Of a stretch of DNA of 39,123 nt, positions 7,849 to 15,839 are shown in pieces. The notes beneath the pieces were generated by a model. The model was given only the letters and a program-made list of their open reading frames with translations. It had not been told where the DNA came from and ran no database searches. Position 1 is the stretch's first letter; every line of letters starts with the position of its first letter. Source of the stretch: an uncultured Clostridia bacterium (lineage in GTDB: Bacteria > Bacillota > Clostridia > TANB77 > CAG-508); the NCBI GenBank assembly GCA_944386175.1, contig CALXAB010000001.1:111645-150767 (forward strand). Reading direction: 5' to 3'. Position numbers and translations under genes: made by a program.

Positions 7849-7980
7849 CTTACATAAATAAAAAAAATATGTTAAAATAGTCAGGTAATATAAAATAACA
7901 TATAAATTTGGTATTAAATTGGAAACGTACATTTTTTAAAAATGATAACGAACAACACAGAATTTATTCCGTGTTGTTTT
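7849..7980 (+). promoter_or_regulatory. Promoter and attenuator-like leader before the DUF2798 gene
   Basis: CTTACA (7849-7854) and TAAAAT (7873-7878) are spaced by 18, giving a leader of about 125 nt. It contains a first hairpin (CGT..CATTTT with AAAATG..ACG, 7926-7950) and, directly after, a terminator-like hairpin (AACAACAC with GTGTTGTT, 7951-7978) ending in TTTT, 25 bases before the ribosome binding site. A hairpin of this kind ahead of a gene suggests conditional termination. I do not recognise it as a known riboswitch class. Confidence 0.45.
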
Positions 7981-8011
7981 ATAATTTTACAAATGAAAGG
8001 AGGAAATAATT

Positions 8012-8473
8012 ATGCCCAAAACTAAATTCCAAAATTTAGTTTTTACAATAATAATGGTTATTGTTATGGTTTATGCAATGGTTTGCTATAATATGGCAAT
8101 CGAAATGGGAAATATGAATAACAATATATTTCTACTAGCTTTTTTAGAGTTACCAATTATGGGAGTAATCGCATTCTTATTAGAATTTTTAGTTATAGAA
8201 AGATTAACTAAAAAAATAGCATTTAAAATTATAAATCCAAAAGAAGTGCCACCTATTTTTATCACATTAACAATATCATCTTTAATTGTTTGTTTTATGT
8301 GTCCATTAATGAGTTTTTTTGCAACCATATTATTTAATTATACAGGTATAGAAAATTTAGTTGCAACATGGTTACAAATAACCGTTAGAAATTTTCCAAT
8401 GGCATTATGTTGGCAAATATTTTATGCAGGACCATTTGTAAGATTTATATTTAAAAAAATATTTAAAAATTAG
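8012..8473 (+). CDS. DUF2798-family membrane protein
   Basis: A 153-residue integral membrane protein that begins MPKTKFQNLVFTIIMVIVMV, the typical DUF2798 opening, and includes YAMVCYNMAIEMG. About four hydrophobic segments (roughly residues 7-30, 38-58, 82-108, 128-145). Function of the family is unknown. Strong AAAGGAGG nine bases before the ATG. Monocistronic, with its own promoter and leader hairpins, and convergent with the ABC permease gene, with which it shares a terminator. Confidence 0.8.
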   Translation: MPKTKFQNLVFTIIMVIVMVYAMVCYNMAIEMGNMNNNIFLLAFLELPIMGVIAFLLEFLVIERLTKKIAFKIINPKEVPPIFITLTISSLIVCFMCPLMSFFATILFNYTGIENLVATWLQITVRNFPMALCWQIFYAGPFVRFIFKKIFKN

Positions 8474-8511
8474 TTTAAAAATATATAATATAACCAAAAA
8501 TATTAATATAC

Positions 8512-8556
8512 AAAAAGACTTATTTGCAAAATATAATTGCAGAATAAGTCTTTTTT
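8512..8556. terminator. Bidirectional terminator between convergent genes
   Basis: AAAAAGACTTATT (8512-8524) pairs with AATAAGTCTTTTT (8543-8555), extended by TGCA on both sides with one bulge. T-run on the plus strand and A-run on the other side serve both the DUF2798 gene and the ABC permease gene. Confidence 0.85.
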
Positions 8557-8590
8557 GTATAGCTTCATATTATTGTATATATTTTTATTG

Positions 8591-10252
8591 CTACATTATC
8601 TTATTAGCTAAATCATATTGTTTATTTTTTAAATATTTATTTGTTATAACAGTAAACATAGTAAATATTATTCCTAAAATTAAAATTCCTAAATATACAT
8701 TAATGTCATTTAATAAATAAACTGCTCCAACTATTATTGCTATATTAATCATTGAAAATATAATTGGAAATATTAAATTAAAATTTTGTTTTACAACTGC
8801 ATATTCTGAATCCCAACTTAATTTTGGTCTTTTTAAGTCTACTATAAGCATTAATAGACTTTGTAATATTGCAATTATTGTTGAAACTACAAATAATAAA
8901 ATTAAAGTAATAATTGGCAAATGTACAATATATTGAGCAATTGCAAGTGTAACCACAATTGTTATAATATTCATTAATATATTAGGTACTATTTTGTATA
9001 TATATTGTTTGTATAATGAAACTGGTATATATTTCATAAATACTGCATTTTCTCCATCTCTTGATACTGCTGTGATTGATACATATATAAACATTGTAAA
9101 AAATTGAATTATACCCAGAATAACACAGACTACAATAAATGAATTTATCTGCATTGAACTTAACATTTGTGATAATTCTTGAAAGCCATTTTCTTCGCTA
9201 TTGATTCCGGCAAAAGCAACTACTATCATTACTATTGGTATTAAAACTGCTGGTAATAAACATTGCATTAAAAATACTGGTGTTCTTATCATAGATTTAA
9301 ATTCTTTGCCTATGTAGCTTTTATAAAGTTTACTATTTTTATATTGATTTTGATTTATTTGTTTATTTGCGCTTTTGGCTCCTCCTCCAAATAAATTACC
9401 AACTAATCCTTTAAAATATATTTTTTGCGCAATTAGCATGTATAAAACAAAACCTATAATTGTAATTGCTAGTGTTTTTAATACTTCTATTATTATTGTA
9501 AATAAAGAATTTGTTGTTAATGCTTCTATTAAATAATCAACTGTTGGTATATATCCTTTTACAATATCTATCATTCCATTTGCTTGTACTAGCATTTGAG
9601 CCATTTCTTCATTTGATACATTTTGTTTTACTCCACTCATAGATGTTGAAAAAATTAATATAATTGCTAAAACTAATAAAGAAGCAATTAATTGAAATCT
9701 ATTTCTATTTTTGGTTAATCTTGCAAAACTCATTATAATCATTACAATAATACTAATTAATAATACTGGTAATATTGGTAGTAATATTACAGCAAATAGC
9801 ATTGTTATATAATAAATTACTCCTGCTCCTGTTAATATACCATACATAACAAGTGGAACTAAACCCAATAAAAATATGATAACATATTCTACAATTAGCA
9901 TTACATTTGTTCTTGCTAGTATAATTTGGTATGGTTTTAATGGCAGTGGTAATAAATACTCATTATCTTTTGTAAAATATAAAATATTAATACTTGAAAA
10001 TATTGTTTGTAGAACAGCTAAGCCAAATATTAAAAATAAAATCATTCCCACAAATATAGTTTCTTGGTGTATTTGTATTAAACCATCAAGTAGATTATAA
10101 CCTAAAAATATTATAATTCCTGCAAAATATAATATTAATAGAGCATATACAAAAAACTTTGCTTTTGATTTAGTGGAAATTCCCATTCTTGCATTCATAT
10201 TAGAAAAAGAATTTTTAAGAAATATTTTTGTTAATTTTATAACTTTATCCAT
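8591..10252 (-). CDS. ABC transporter permease (ABC-2-like exporter)
   Basis: A 553-residue membrane protein with about twelve hydrophobic segments in two groups, separated by a soluble stretch around residues 275-325. The early motif NEYLLPLPLKPYQIILAR is shared by clostridial exporter permeases of this type. It follows its ATPase by 51 bp and has no substrate-binding protein beside it, which fits an exporter. Substrate unknown. Start ATG 10252 has only a weak GGA upstream, consistent with translation coupled to the ATPase gene. Confidence 0.8.
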   Translation of the reverse strand: MDKVIKLTKIFLKNSFSNMNARMGISTKSKAKFFVYALLILYFAGIIIFLGYNLLDGLIQIHQETIFVGMILFLIFGLAVLQTIFSSINILYFTKDNEYLLPLPLKPYQIILARTNVMLIVEYVIIFLLGLVPLVMYGILTGAGVIYYITMLFAVILLPILPVLLISIIVMIIMSFARLTKNRNRFQLIASLLVLAIILIFSTSMSGVKQNVSNEEMAQMLVQANGMIDIVKGYIPTVDYLIEALTTNSLFTIIIEVLKTLAITIIGFVLYMLIAQKIYFKGLVGNLFGGGAKSANKQINQNQYKNSKLYKSYIGKEFKSMIRTPVFLMQCLLPAVLIPIVMIVVAFAGINSEENGFQELSQMLSSMQINSFIVVCVILGIIQFFTMFIYVSITAVSRDGENAVFMKYIPVSLYKQYIYKIVPNILMNIITIVVTLAIAQYIVHLPIITLILLFVVSTIIAILQSLLMLIVDLKRPKLSWDSEYAVVKQNFNLIFPIIFSMINIAIIVGAVYLLNDINVYLGILILGIIFTMFTVITNKYLKNKQYDLANKIM

Positions 10253-10303
10253 ACAATTCCATATAATATATTAAATATATTATACATTTCTCCCCTTTCC
10301 TGA

Positions 10304-11026
10304 CTATTTTTCTGTTATTTCTAGGAATAAATCTTCAAGTGATGCATTTTCTTTGAATTTTTGTTTCATCTCATCAAATGTTCCTACAAATACTAATTTT
10401 CCATTATTTATAATTCCAACTCTATCACATAATTTTTCTGCAACTTCTAATATATGTGTTGAGAAAAATACAGTTTTTCCTGATTTTGCATGTTCCCTCA
10501 TCATTTCTTTTAAGTCATAAGATGATTTTGGGTCTAGTCCTGTCATTGGCTCGTCCAATATCCAGTTTTTTGGTTCGGAAAGTAAAGCTCCACATATTAC
10601 AATTTTTTGTCTCATACCATGTGAATAGCTTTGTATTTGATTATTTAGTTCATTATATATTTCAAACTTTTTTGTTAGTTCTTCTATTTTTTGTTTTCTT
10701 TTATCTTGTGGTACATCATATACATCTGCCATAAACATTAAGTATTCTATACCTTTTAATTTTAAAAACATATCTGGACTATCTGGCACGAACCCAAAGT
10801 TTTTCTTTGCCTCTAGTGGCTCTTTTGTAATACTTTTTCCATCTATTAAAATATCTCCTTCGTCTATGTTTAAAATACCTGTTATCATTCTAATTGTTGT
10901 TGTTTTTCCTGCTCCATTTGGTCCTAAAAATCCGAATATTTCACCATTTTTTATTTCAAGATTTATATCATCTATTGATTTTTTGCCTTTTACATAAGAT
11001 TTTGAAACATTTTTTATTTCAATCAT
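10304..11026 (-). CDS. ABC transporter ATP-binding protein
   Basis: A 240-residue nucleotide-binding subunit. Walker A GPNGAGKTTT, Q-loop region GFVPDSPDMF, signature SYSHGMRQK (a variant of LSGGQ common in ABC-2 exporters), Walker B ILDEPMTGLDP and H-loop STHILE are all present. It powers the permease encoded next. AGGAGG eight bases before ATG 11026. First gene of the operon. Confidence 0.95.
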   Translation of the reverse strand: MIEIKNVSKSYVKGKKSIDDINLEIKNGEIFGFLGPNGAGKTTTIRMITGILNIDEGDILIDGKSITKEPLEAKKNFGFVPDSPDMFLKLKGIEYLMFMADVYDVPQDKRKQKIEELTKKFEIYNELNNQIQSYSHGMRQKIVICGALLSEPKNWILDEPMTGLDPKSSYDLKEMMREHAKSGKTVFFSTHILEVAEKLCDRVGIINNGKLVFVGTFDEMKQKFKENASLEDLFLEITEK

Positions 11027-11205
11027 TTTTCGTACCTCCTATTTCTTATTTTTATAAAATAAATATAATTAATATATTGTAATTAAAATAGAAAAATTTT
11101 TTTATTATTATTCTTTTATTTCTATCTTCACTTTCAAATTTACCTTATTTTATTCTTGGTGTCAACAATTATTTTGATATTTATTTAAATATCATTTTAC
11201 ATAAT

Positions 11206-11443
11206 GTTGCGATTTATAACCATACCAAGGATAATAACAACAATAAATATAGTATTTTTCGGTTCAATACATAATTCAAGAAATTCTAAATTAATTTTTT
11301 GGCACCCTTTCACTTAGTCTTCGCTTCGCTCAACGTGAACATTTTCCAAAAAATTAATAAAGAATTTCTAAAATTATTCCAATCACATTCAAAATACTAT
11401 ATTTATTGTTGTTATTATCCTTGGTATGGATGTGAATTGTAAC
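11206..11443. mobile_element. Palindromic MITE-like element, copy 1
   Basis: Non-coding, 238 bp, filling most of the gap 11027-11484. Arms 11220-11258 and 11391-11429 are perfectly complementary over 39 bp; the outermost ends (GTTGCGATT and its partner ending GTAAC) pair with mismatches. The core contains TTCGCTTCGCTC flanked by short arms. Flanks TACATAAT and TACCTAAC match at 6 of 8, a possible decayed target duplication. Copy 2 at 12590-12827 has the same core in the opposite orientation. Confidence 0.8.
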
Positions 11444-11484
11444 TACCTAACTGTTCTTTTAAAACATTTTGTGTTTAATAGCCA

Positions 11485-12120
11485 TTACCTTATAAAATTT
11501 GTTAAATTCGTTTTTTCTTGTTCTGGTAATTTTATTCCTTTTTCTTTACCAACTTCAATGCATTTTAAATAAAATGCCATATTTCTTCCTAAAATTCTCA
11601 TTATTTGCATGCCTTCTTCATCTTTCTTAACTTCCTCTGGAGTTTTTCCATGTACCATATTCCAATATCTTGATGAAATAATTGGCATTTGACTTATTCC
11701 AAAATATTTATTTAACTGATCATATGTTGCTGTTGTTCCTGCTCTTCTTGCTGAACTAACTGTTGCTGCTGGTTTAAACATAAATCTATCTGCTTTTCCG
11801 CCATTAAATGCTGAATAAAATACTCTATCCATAAATGATGTAATTGCTCCTGTTGCTCCAGCATAATGAACTGGTGAACCAAAAATAAATCCATCTGCAT
11901 CTTTTGCTTTTTCCACAAATTCATTCACTACATCATCAAATACGCACTTTCCCGTCTTTACACATGTATTACATGCAATACAACCTGATATAGGCTTTGT
12001 GCCTACCCAAAATATTTCTGAATTTATCCCTTCTTCTTTTAGTGTTTTTGCAATTTCTTCTAATGCTGTATTTACGCATCCGTTTTTATGTGGACCTCCA
12101 TTTACTAATAATACTTTCAT
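11485..12120 (-). CDS. Flavodoxin-fold iron-sulfur flavoprotein / NAD(P)H-dependent FMN reductase
   Basis: About 211 residues. MKVLLVNGGPHKNGCVNTAL is the FMN phosphate-binding loop of NADPH-dependent FMN reductases; FGSPVHYAGATGAITSFMDR is the second flavin-binding segment. CIACNTCVKTGKC (CX2CX2CX5C) matches the compact cysteine motif that holds a 4Fe-4S cluster in Isf-type flavoproteins. It likely moves electrons between NAD(P)H or ferredoxin and an unknown acceptor. Start at ATG 12120 with AAGGAG about eight bases upstream. No operon partner; a MITE-like element lies just downstream. Confidence 0.85.
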   Translation of the reverse strand: MKVLLVNGGPHKNGCVNTALEEIAKTLKEEGINSEIFWVGTKPISGCIACNTCVKTGKCVFDDVVNEFVEKAKDADGFIFGSPVHYAGATGAITSFMDRVFYSAFNGGKADRFMFKPAATVSSARRAGTTATYDQLNKYFGISQMPIISSRYWNMVHGKTPEEVKKDEEGMQIMRILGRNMAFYLKCIEVGKEKGIKLPEQEKTNLTNFIR

Positions 12121-12160
12121 TTTCAATCTCCTTTCATTTATATATATTATTATAAAATAT

Positions 12161-12193
12161 AAAAATAGACCAAATAATTATGTGTCTATTTTT
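12161..12193. terminator. Terminator after the small gene at 12194
   Basis: AAAAATAGAC (12161-12170) pairs with GTCTATTTTT (12184-12193), 13-base loop. It begins at the base after the stop codon of the minus-strand gene and works in either direction. Confidence 0.75.
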
Positions 12194-12454
12194 TTATATA
12201 TTATTCTTTATTGCTACCATTAGTTCATTTGCTTGCACAACCATTTCTGAATTATTATATGGGTATTTTGCTCCTGTAAAATATACTTGATATCCTAAAT
12301 TTTCTAATCTAGTTCTACTTAATTTTAAAAATTCATCTGTCTCTTCTTCTGATAAGTCTAATTTAATTCTTATTTCATAAAATGAAAATACTACTTTGTT
12401 TTCATCTTTTCTAATTTTATCATCTATATAATCTGTTATAAATTTTAAAGTCAT
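12194..12454 (-). CDS. Small protein of unknown function
   Basis: An 86-residue soluble protein, MTLKFITDYIDDKIRKDEN onward, mixed helix and strand, no membrane segment or cysteines. DLSEEETDEFLKLSRTRLENLG looks like a helical pair, which could be a small winged-helix-like unit, but no family is recognised. Start chosen at ATG 12454, nine bases after AAAGGA; ATG 12463 and ATG 12487 are in-frame alternatives. It has its own terminator, so it is probably a real single-gene unit. Confidence 0.6.
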   Translation of the reverse strand: MTLKFITDYIDDKIRKDENKVVFSFYEIRIKLDLSEEETDEFLKLSRTRLENLGYQVYFTGAKYPYNNSEMVVQANELMVAIKNNI

Positions 12455-12589
12455 TTTAAACATTCCTTTCTCAAAAGGCATAATCAAAAATTCAAGTATT
12501 TTTCTATGCTTTTAGTATAAATATATTATCATAAAATTTATAATAAAACAATAGAAAATTATATAAGTTTTTACATTGCTATTTCTGAA

Positions 12590-12827
12590 GTTCCGATTCA
12601 CAACTGTAATAGACCATAGTACATCAATAAATATAGTATTTTGAATGTGATAGGAATAATTTTAGAAATTCTTTATTAATTTTTTGGGTAATGTTCACGT
12701 CGAGCGAAGCGAGGACTAAGTGAAAGGGTACCAAAAAATTAATTTAGAATTTTTTAAATTATGTATTGAACCGAAAAATACTATATTTATTGATGTACTA
12801 TGGTCTATTACAGTTGTGAATCGGAAC
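12590..12827. mobile_element. Palindromic MITE-like element, copy 2, with 8-bp target duplication
   Basis: 238 bp, exactly as long as copy 1, filling the gap 12488-12856. Arms 12590-12642 and 12775-12827 are perfectly complementary over 53 bp. It is flanked by a perfect direct repeat TTTCTGAA (12582-12589 and 12828-12835), the signature of transposition. The core (GAGCGAAGCGAG flanked by TTCAC and GTGAA) is the reverse complement of copy 1. No transposase lies in the window. Confidence 0.9.
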
Positions 12828-12856
12828 TTTCTGAAAACAAAATAACTTTCATATTA

Positions 12857-13447
12857 TTATATAATTCCTTCTTTACGTTTTATAATTTCAAGTCCATTTT
12901 TTATATACTCAAGAGGTTTTACTCTTGCTTTTCTATATTCTCTAAGCAATCCTTTATAAATTATCTTTGCATTTTCTATATCTTTAAAATTTTCTGGTCT
13001 TACTAGTTCAGGTAATTCTATCTTTACGTTTGCTTTTTTTAATGCATATTTTACAAATTCTGCACAATAAAATCCGTGTTTTATTTTTATTTTTTTATTA
13101 AAACCAACTCCAAATAAACCCCAAGCATTAAATTTATATAAATTCCTGTAATTATTCATATGATTAATTAGTTTTTCAATAGTTTCATATTGTTTGTCTG
13201 TAATTTCTAATGAATATATTTGTGCTTTTGTATTTCTAAATCTTTTAAATGTTCCAGTATTTATATTTTCGTGAACAAATCCACCCCAAAAAGGATTATA
13301 TGGATGTGTCCTACCAAAACTATACATGTTTTCTAAATTTATGTCTAAAGAAATTGATACATGTGAAAATTCATCTTTTGTATATGATTTTATGATTTTT
13401 GATAAAGTTGTTCCTGTATGTGTTAAAATAATATATATTTCTTTCAT
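12857..13447 (-). CDS. Permuted NlpC/P60-like (YiiX/YaeF-type) protein
   Basis: A 196-residue protein. An N-terminal His motif (DEFSHVSISL) precedes a later Cys motif (HGFYCAEFVKYAL), the order seen in circularly permuted papain-like enzymes of the NlpC/P60 superfamily. MYSFGRTHPYNPFWGGFVHE is a highly conserved stretch in clostridial homologues. No signal peptide, so it probably acts in the cytoplasm; substrate (peptide, lipid or wall fragment) is unknown. AGGAG seven bases before ATG 13447. MITE copy 2 ends 30 bp from its stop. Confidence 0.65.
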   Translation of the reverse strand: MKEIYIILTHTGTTLSKIIKSYTKDEFSHVSISLDINLENMYSFGRTHPYNPFWGGFVHENINTGTFKRFRNTKAQIYSLEITDKQYETIEKLINHMNNYRNLYKFNAWGLFGVGFNKKIKIKHGFYCAEFVKYALKKANVKIELPELVRPENFKDIENAKIIYKGLLREYRKARVKPLEYIKNGLEIIKRKEGII

Positions 13448-13556
13448 TTGTTTTCTCCTTTTCTATCTAGCATATTAAATATATTTGTTTTTATATTTAA
13501 AAATTAAAATATTTTATTAGACAAATTATTTTATTACTTCATATAATCAACATGTA

Positions 13557-14216
13557 TTAGTTATTAACAATAGCAATATTCTTTTTATTTGCATAGATTT
13601 TATCTAAATATTCATCTGGATAGTATGTATCTAAAAATTTATCTATTTCATTTTGGGGTTCAATATTCATTAATCTTTGTTTTTGTCTATATATCGCTAT
13701 ACATGAGATTATTATATTTAATAACATAAATATTGCAACAACTATTGTTACTAATTTTGTAATTGTTTTATCTGATATTCTACTTACCTTATTTATTAAT
13801 GGCTCTACCCACATTATATATAGAATTCCTGCAATTCCCCAATATGTACAATGTAACAAACTTGTCCTACCATTTATATTAAATGGTAGATATGTGTAAT
13901 CCCATGATATTGTTCCAAATACCATTTCTTGCACAAATGAGCATAAATATTCTGTTATTCCTCCTAATATCATAGATAATAAAAATATTTTTAATTTATT
14001 TCTTGTTTTTATTTTGTTGAAAAATAGATAATATACAATAGCTCCAATACCATAAACAGGTATAAATGGACCATATATCAATCCTTGCCTACATTCAAAA
14101 AAACCTTTTTGTACTAATACAACTATCATTTCATATATGTATCCTATTATACTTGCTATTATAAATACCCAAAAAATTTTTATTATTTCCTCTGATTTAT
14201 TGTCTTTTGCTTTCAT
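13557..14216 (-). CDS. Putative ABC-transporter type IV membrane protein (CmpB-like, PF06541)
   Basis: A 219-residue membrane protein with about five hydrophobic segments. Conserved features of the family: FIIASIIGYIYEMIV, CRQGLIYGPFIPVYGIGAI, and LHCTYWGIAGILYIMWVEP. The name is historical; no ATPase partner lies beside it and its function is unknown. It ends in a charged cytoplasmic tail. AGGAG seven bases before ATG 14216. Its promoter carries a BceR-type operator (14324-14337) with the same spacing as the one beside the Bce kinase gene, which places it in an envelope-stress regulon. Confidence 0.8.
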   Translation of the reverse strand: MKAKDNKSEEIIKIFWVFIIASIIGYIYEMIVVLVQKGFFECRQGLIYGPFIPVYGIGAIVYYLFFNKIKTRNKLKIFLLSMILGGITEYLCSFVQEMVFGTISWDYTYLPFNINGRTSLLHCTYWGIAGILYIMWVEPLINKVSRISDKTITKLVTIVVAIFMLLNIIISCIAIYRQKQRLMNIEPQNEIDKFLDTYYPDEYLDKIYANKKNIAIVNN

Positions 14217-14284
14217 TGTATTTCTCCTGTGCTTTTTACTATTATTAATTTTAATGTTTTGTTTTTTTATATTATTTAATTTAT

Positions 14285-14337
14285 ATTATATCACTTAATT
14301 TTTATTTAGCATACTAATTAATCTTACATTTTTGTAA
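14285..14337 (-). promoter_or_regulatory. BceR-type operator and promoter of the CmpB-like gene
   Basis: TTACA-TTTT-TGTAA at 14324-14337 is identical to the site at 63-76. The block ATTAATCTTACA (14317-14328) and the minus-strand TATAAT (14285-14290) are 26 bases apart, exactly as at 45-56 and 13-18. The site is about 108 bp before the start codon. Confidence 0.65.
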
Positions 14338-14360
14338 GTTTAATAGAAAATTAAGAAATT

Positions 14361-14423
14361 ACCAATTTTGGACGCGTCCCCAAATTGGTAAAAAAAACTA
14401 CAAGCAATATAAATCACTTGTAG
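14361..14423 (-). terminator. Terminator of the 14435 gene, followed by a GGACGCGTCC hairpin
   Basis: On the minus strand CTACAAG and CTTGTAG (14398-14404, 14417-14423) form a stem, followed by eight T's (14397-14390). A second palindrome, ACCAATTT..GGACGCGTCC..(14361-14389), follows at once and may be a remnant of another repeat. Confidence 0.85.
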
Positions 14424-14434
14424 AAATAAATATA

Positions 14435-14881
14435 TTATTCTTTTGGTTCTGATTTTTCTTCTGGTTTTTTTAATGTGTTTTTTGCTATATCAGTAGTGTT
14501 TCTACATATTACTAATAGTATTAATGCGAATTCATAAATAACTCTTATAACAATATTTCCTAAAACTAATACTAGTAGGAATGTTAAGAAACTTGTTCCT
14601 ATTAAAGCAAATGATGATAATGTTATATATATTGCCATTACTAGATATATTATTTTTAATAAAGCTTCTAGGAACATTTTTTTGAATGATAAGAAATCAT
14701 AAAGCCATCCTACAAATCCTTTAAATTTTCCTTCATTCTTTTTGTTTAAAAATAAGAAATAAATTAAAATTCCTCCTACTATTGCTAATACTAAAGCAAT
14801 AATCAACCATACTGAGCTACCTATCATACTATCTAGATTTGATGATGAAGAGCCATAACCATAATATGATTTTCCTAACAT
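14435..14881 (-). CDS. Small multi-pass membrane protein of unknown function
   Basis: A 148-residue protein. A Tyr/Ser-rich N-terminus (about 1-20) precedes one membrane segment (25-45), a basic loop (KKNEGKFKGFVGWLYDFLSF), two further segments (about 70-92 and 95-128), and a charged tail ending KKPEEKSEPKE. The last two segments resemble DUF4282-type membrane proteins, but I am not sure of the family. AGGAGG before ATG 14881 and a strong terminator make it a single-gene unit. Confidence 0.65.
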   Translation of the reverse strand: MLGKSYYGYGSSSSNLDSMIGSSVWLIIALVLAIVGGILIYFLFLNKKNEGKFKGFVGWLYDFLSFKKMFLEALLKIIYLVMAIYITLSSFALIGTSFLTFLLVLVLGNIVIRVIYEFALILLVICRNTTDIAKNTLKKPEEKSEPKE

Positions 14882-14982
14882 AAATAAACCTCCTCCTTTT
14901 ATTTTTTATAATGTTATCACAAATTGTATAATTCGTCAATTTATTGCAATTTTTTTCTTTAATTTATTTTATTAAATCGTAA

Positions 14983-15031
14983 ATACTATATTTATAAGTG
15001 TATTATTTCCAATATGGGTGTAAATCGCAAC
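14983..15031. repeat. Solo end of the MITE-like family
   Basis: ATACTATATTTAT followed by a diverged arm ending GTAAATCGCAAC (15031) matches the right end of copies 1 and 2. No left arm or core is present, so this is a truncated remnant. Its arm sequence differs from both full copies. Confidence 0.7.
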
Positions 15032-15055
15032 AATACATAGACAGTATATAAAATA

Positions 15056-15784
15056 TTATTGTAATTCATTTACTAAACTATTATATTGTTGTAACAATTC
15101 ATTTGAATAAAACATTATTGTATCATTTTGAATAGTCCAGTTGTCTTTATTTTCTTTTAACATATTAATTACTTGTTCTTCAACATTTAATATTTTATTT
15201 ATTAGTTCTATTGATGTATCAAATTTTTCTTTATCTTCTGGTTTTATTATCTCTCCTTCGCCAATCATAATTTGCTTGTATAAATCTATTAAATATTCGT
15301 CTTCTGTTTTTTGATTTATATAAGACATTATTTTTTCTTCTGTACATAATTCTAAGAAGATATTTTTCTCTTCTTCTATTCTAGTTTTTACATCACTCAA
15401 ATATGCTGTTGAGGCTAAAAAATCTGGTCCATCTGTTTTATAGTTTTCTACTGTTAATATTTTTTGAATTTGCTCTTCTTGTATTATATCTGAAAGATCT
15501 AGTGAAGTATTGATAATATCTTTAAAACAATCTTTAATAGCTTGTTCTACAATAGCACAATCTCCTGTCGTTTTTATCTCTTCCAATTTTGAAGTTACTT
15601 GTTCTATATTTACTACTCCTGTATTTTCTACTGTAACATTGCTCATTGCTGATTCTATTTCTAATACTTCTTGTTTTAGTATTTCTTCTTGTTTTAATTG
15701 ATCATATATTGTCCATCCTATCCATCCTAATATTAACACAGCTATTAAAACTATTATTCCTATAATCAATCCTTTTTTCTTCAT
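15056..15784 (-). CDS. Membrane-anchored extracytoplasmic protein of unknown function
   Basis: A 242-residue protein with an N-terminal signal anchor (KKKGLIIGIIVLIAVLILGW) and an acidic, largely helical outer domain containing coiled-coil-like heptads. No lipobox. No family recognised. It lies 55 bp downstream of the DUF2207 gene in the same direction, the place where DUF2207 genes elsewhere often have LemA as partner; it is not LemA by sequence, but it may fill a similar role. AAAGGGG seven bases before ATG 15784. Confidence 0.65.
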   Translation of the reverse strand: MKKKGLIIGIIVLIAVLILGWIGWTIYDQLKQEEILKQEVLEIESAMSNVTVENTGVVNIEQVTSKLEEIKTTGDCAIVEQAIKDCFKDIINTSLDLSDIIQEEQIQKILTVENYKTDGPDFLASTAYLSDVKTRIEEEKNIFLELCTEEKIMSYINQKTEDEYLIDLYKQIMIGEGEIIKPEDKEKFDTSIELINKILNVEEQVINMLKENKDNWTIQNDTIMFYSNELLQQYNSLVNELQ

Positions 15785-15839
15785 AAATATTCCCCTTTCA
15801 TTTTTTGTTTATAATTAATAAATAATATCTTGTATTTAT

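Noticed and set aside
11206-12827. CRISPR-like array, because similar sequences recur in adjacent gaps
   Set aside because: There are only two long palindromes in opposite orientation, with no short regularly spaced direct repeats.
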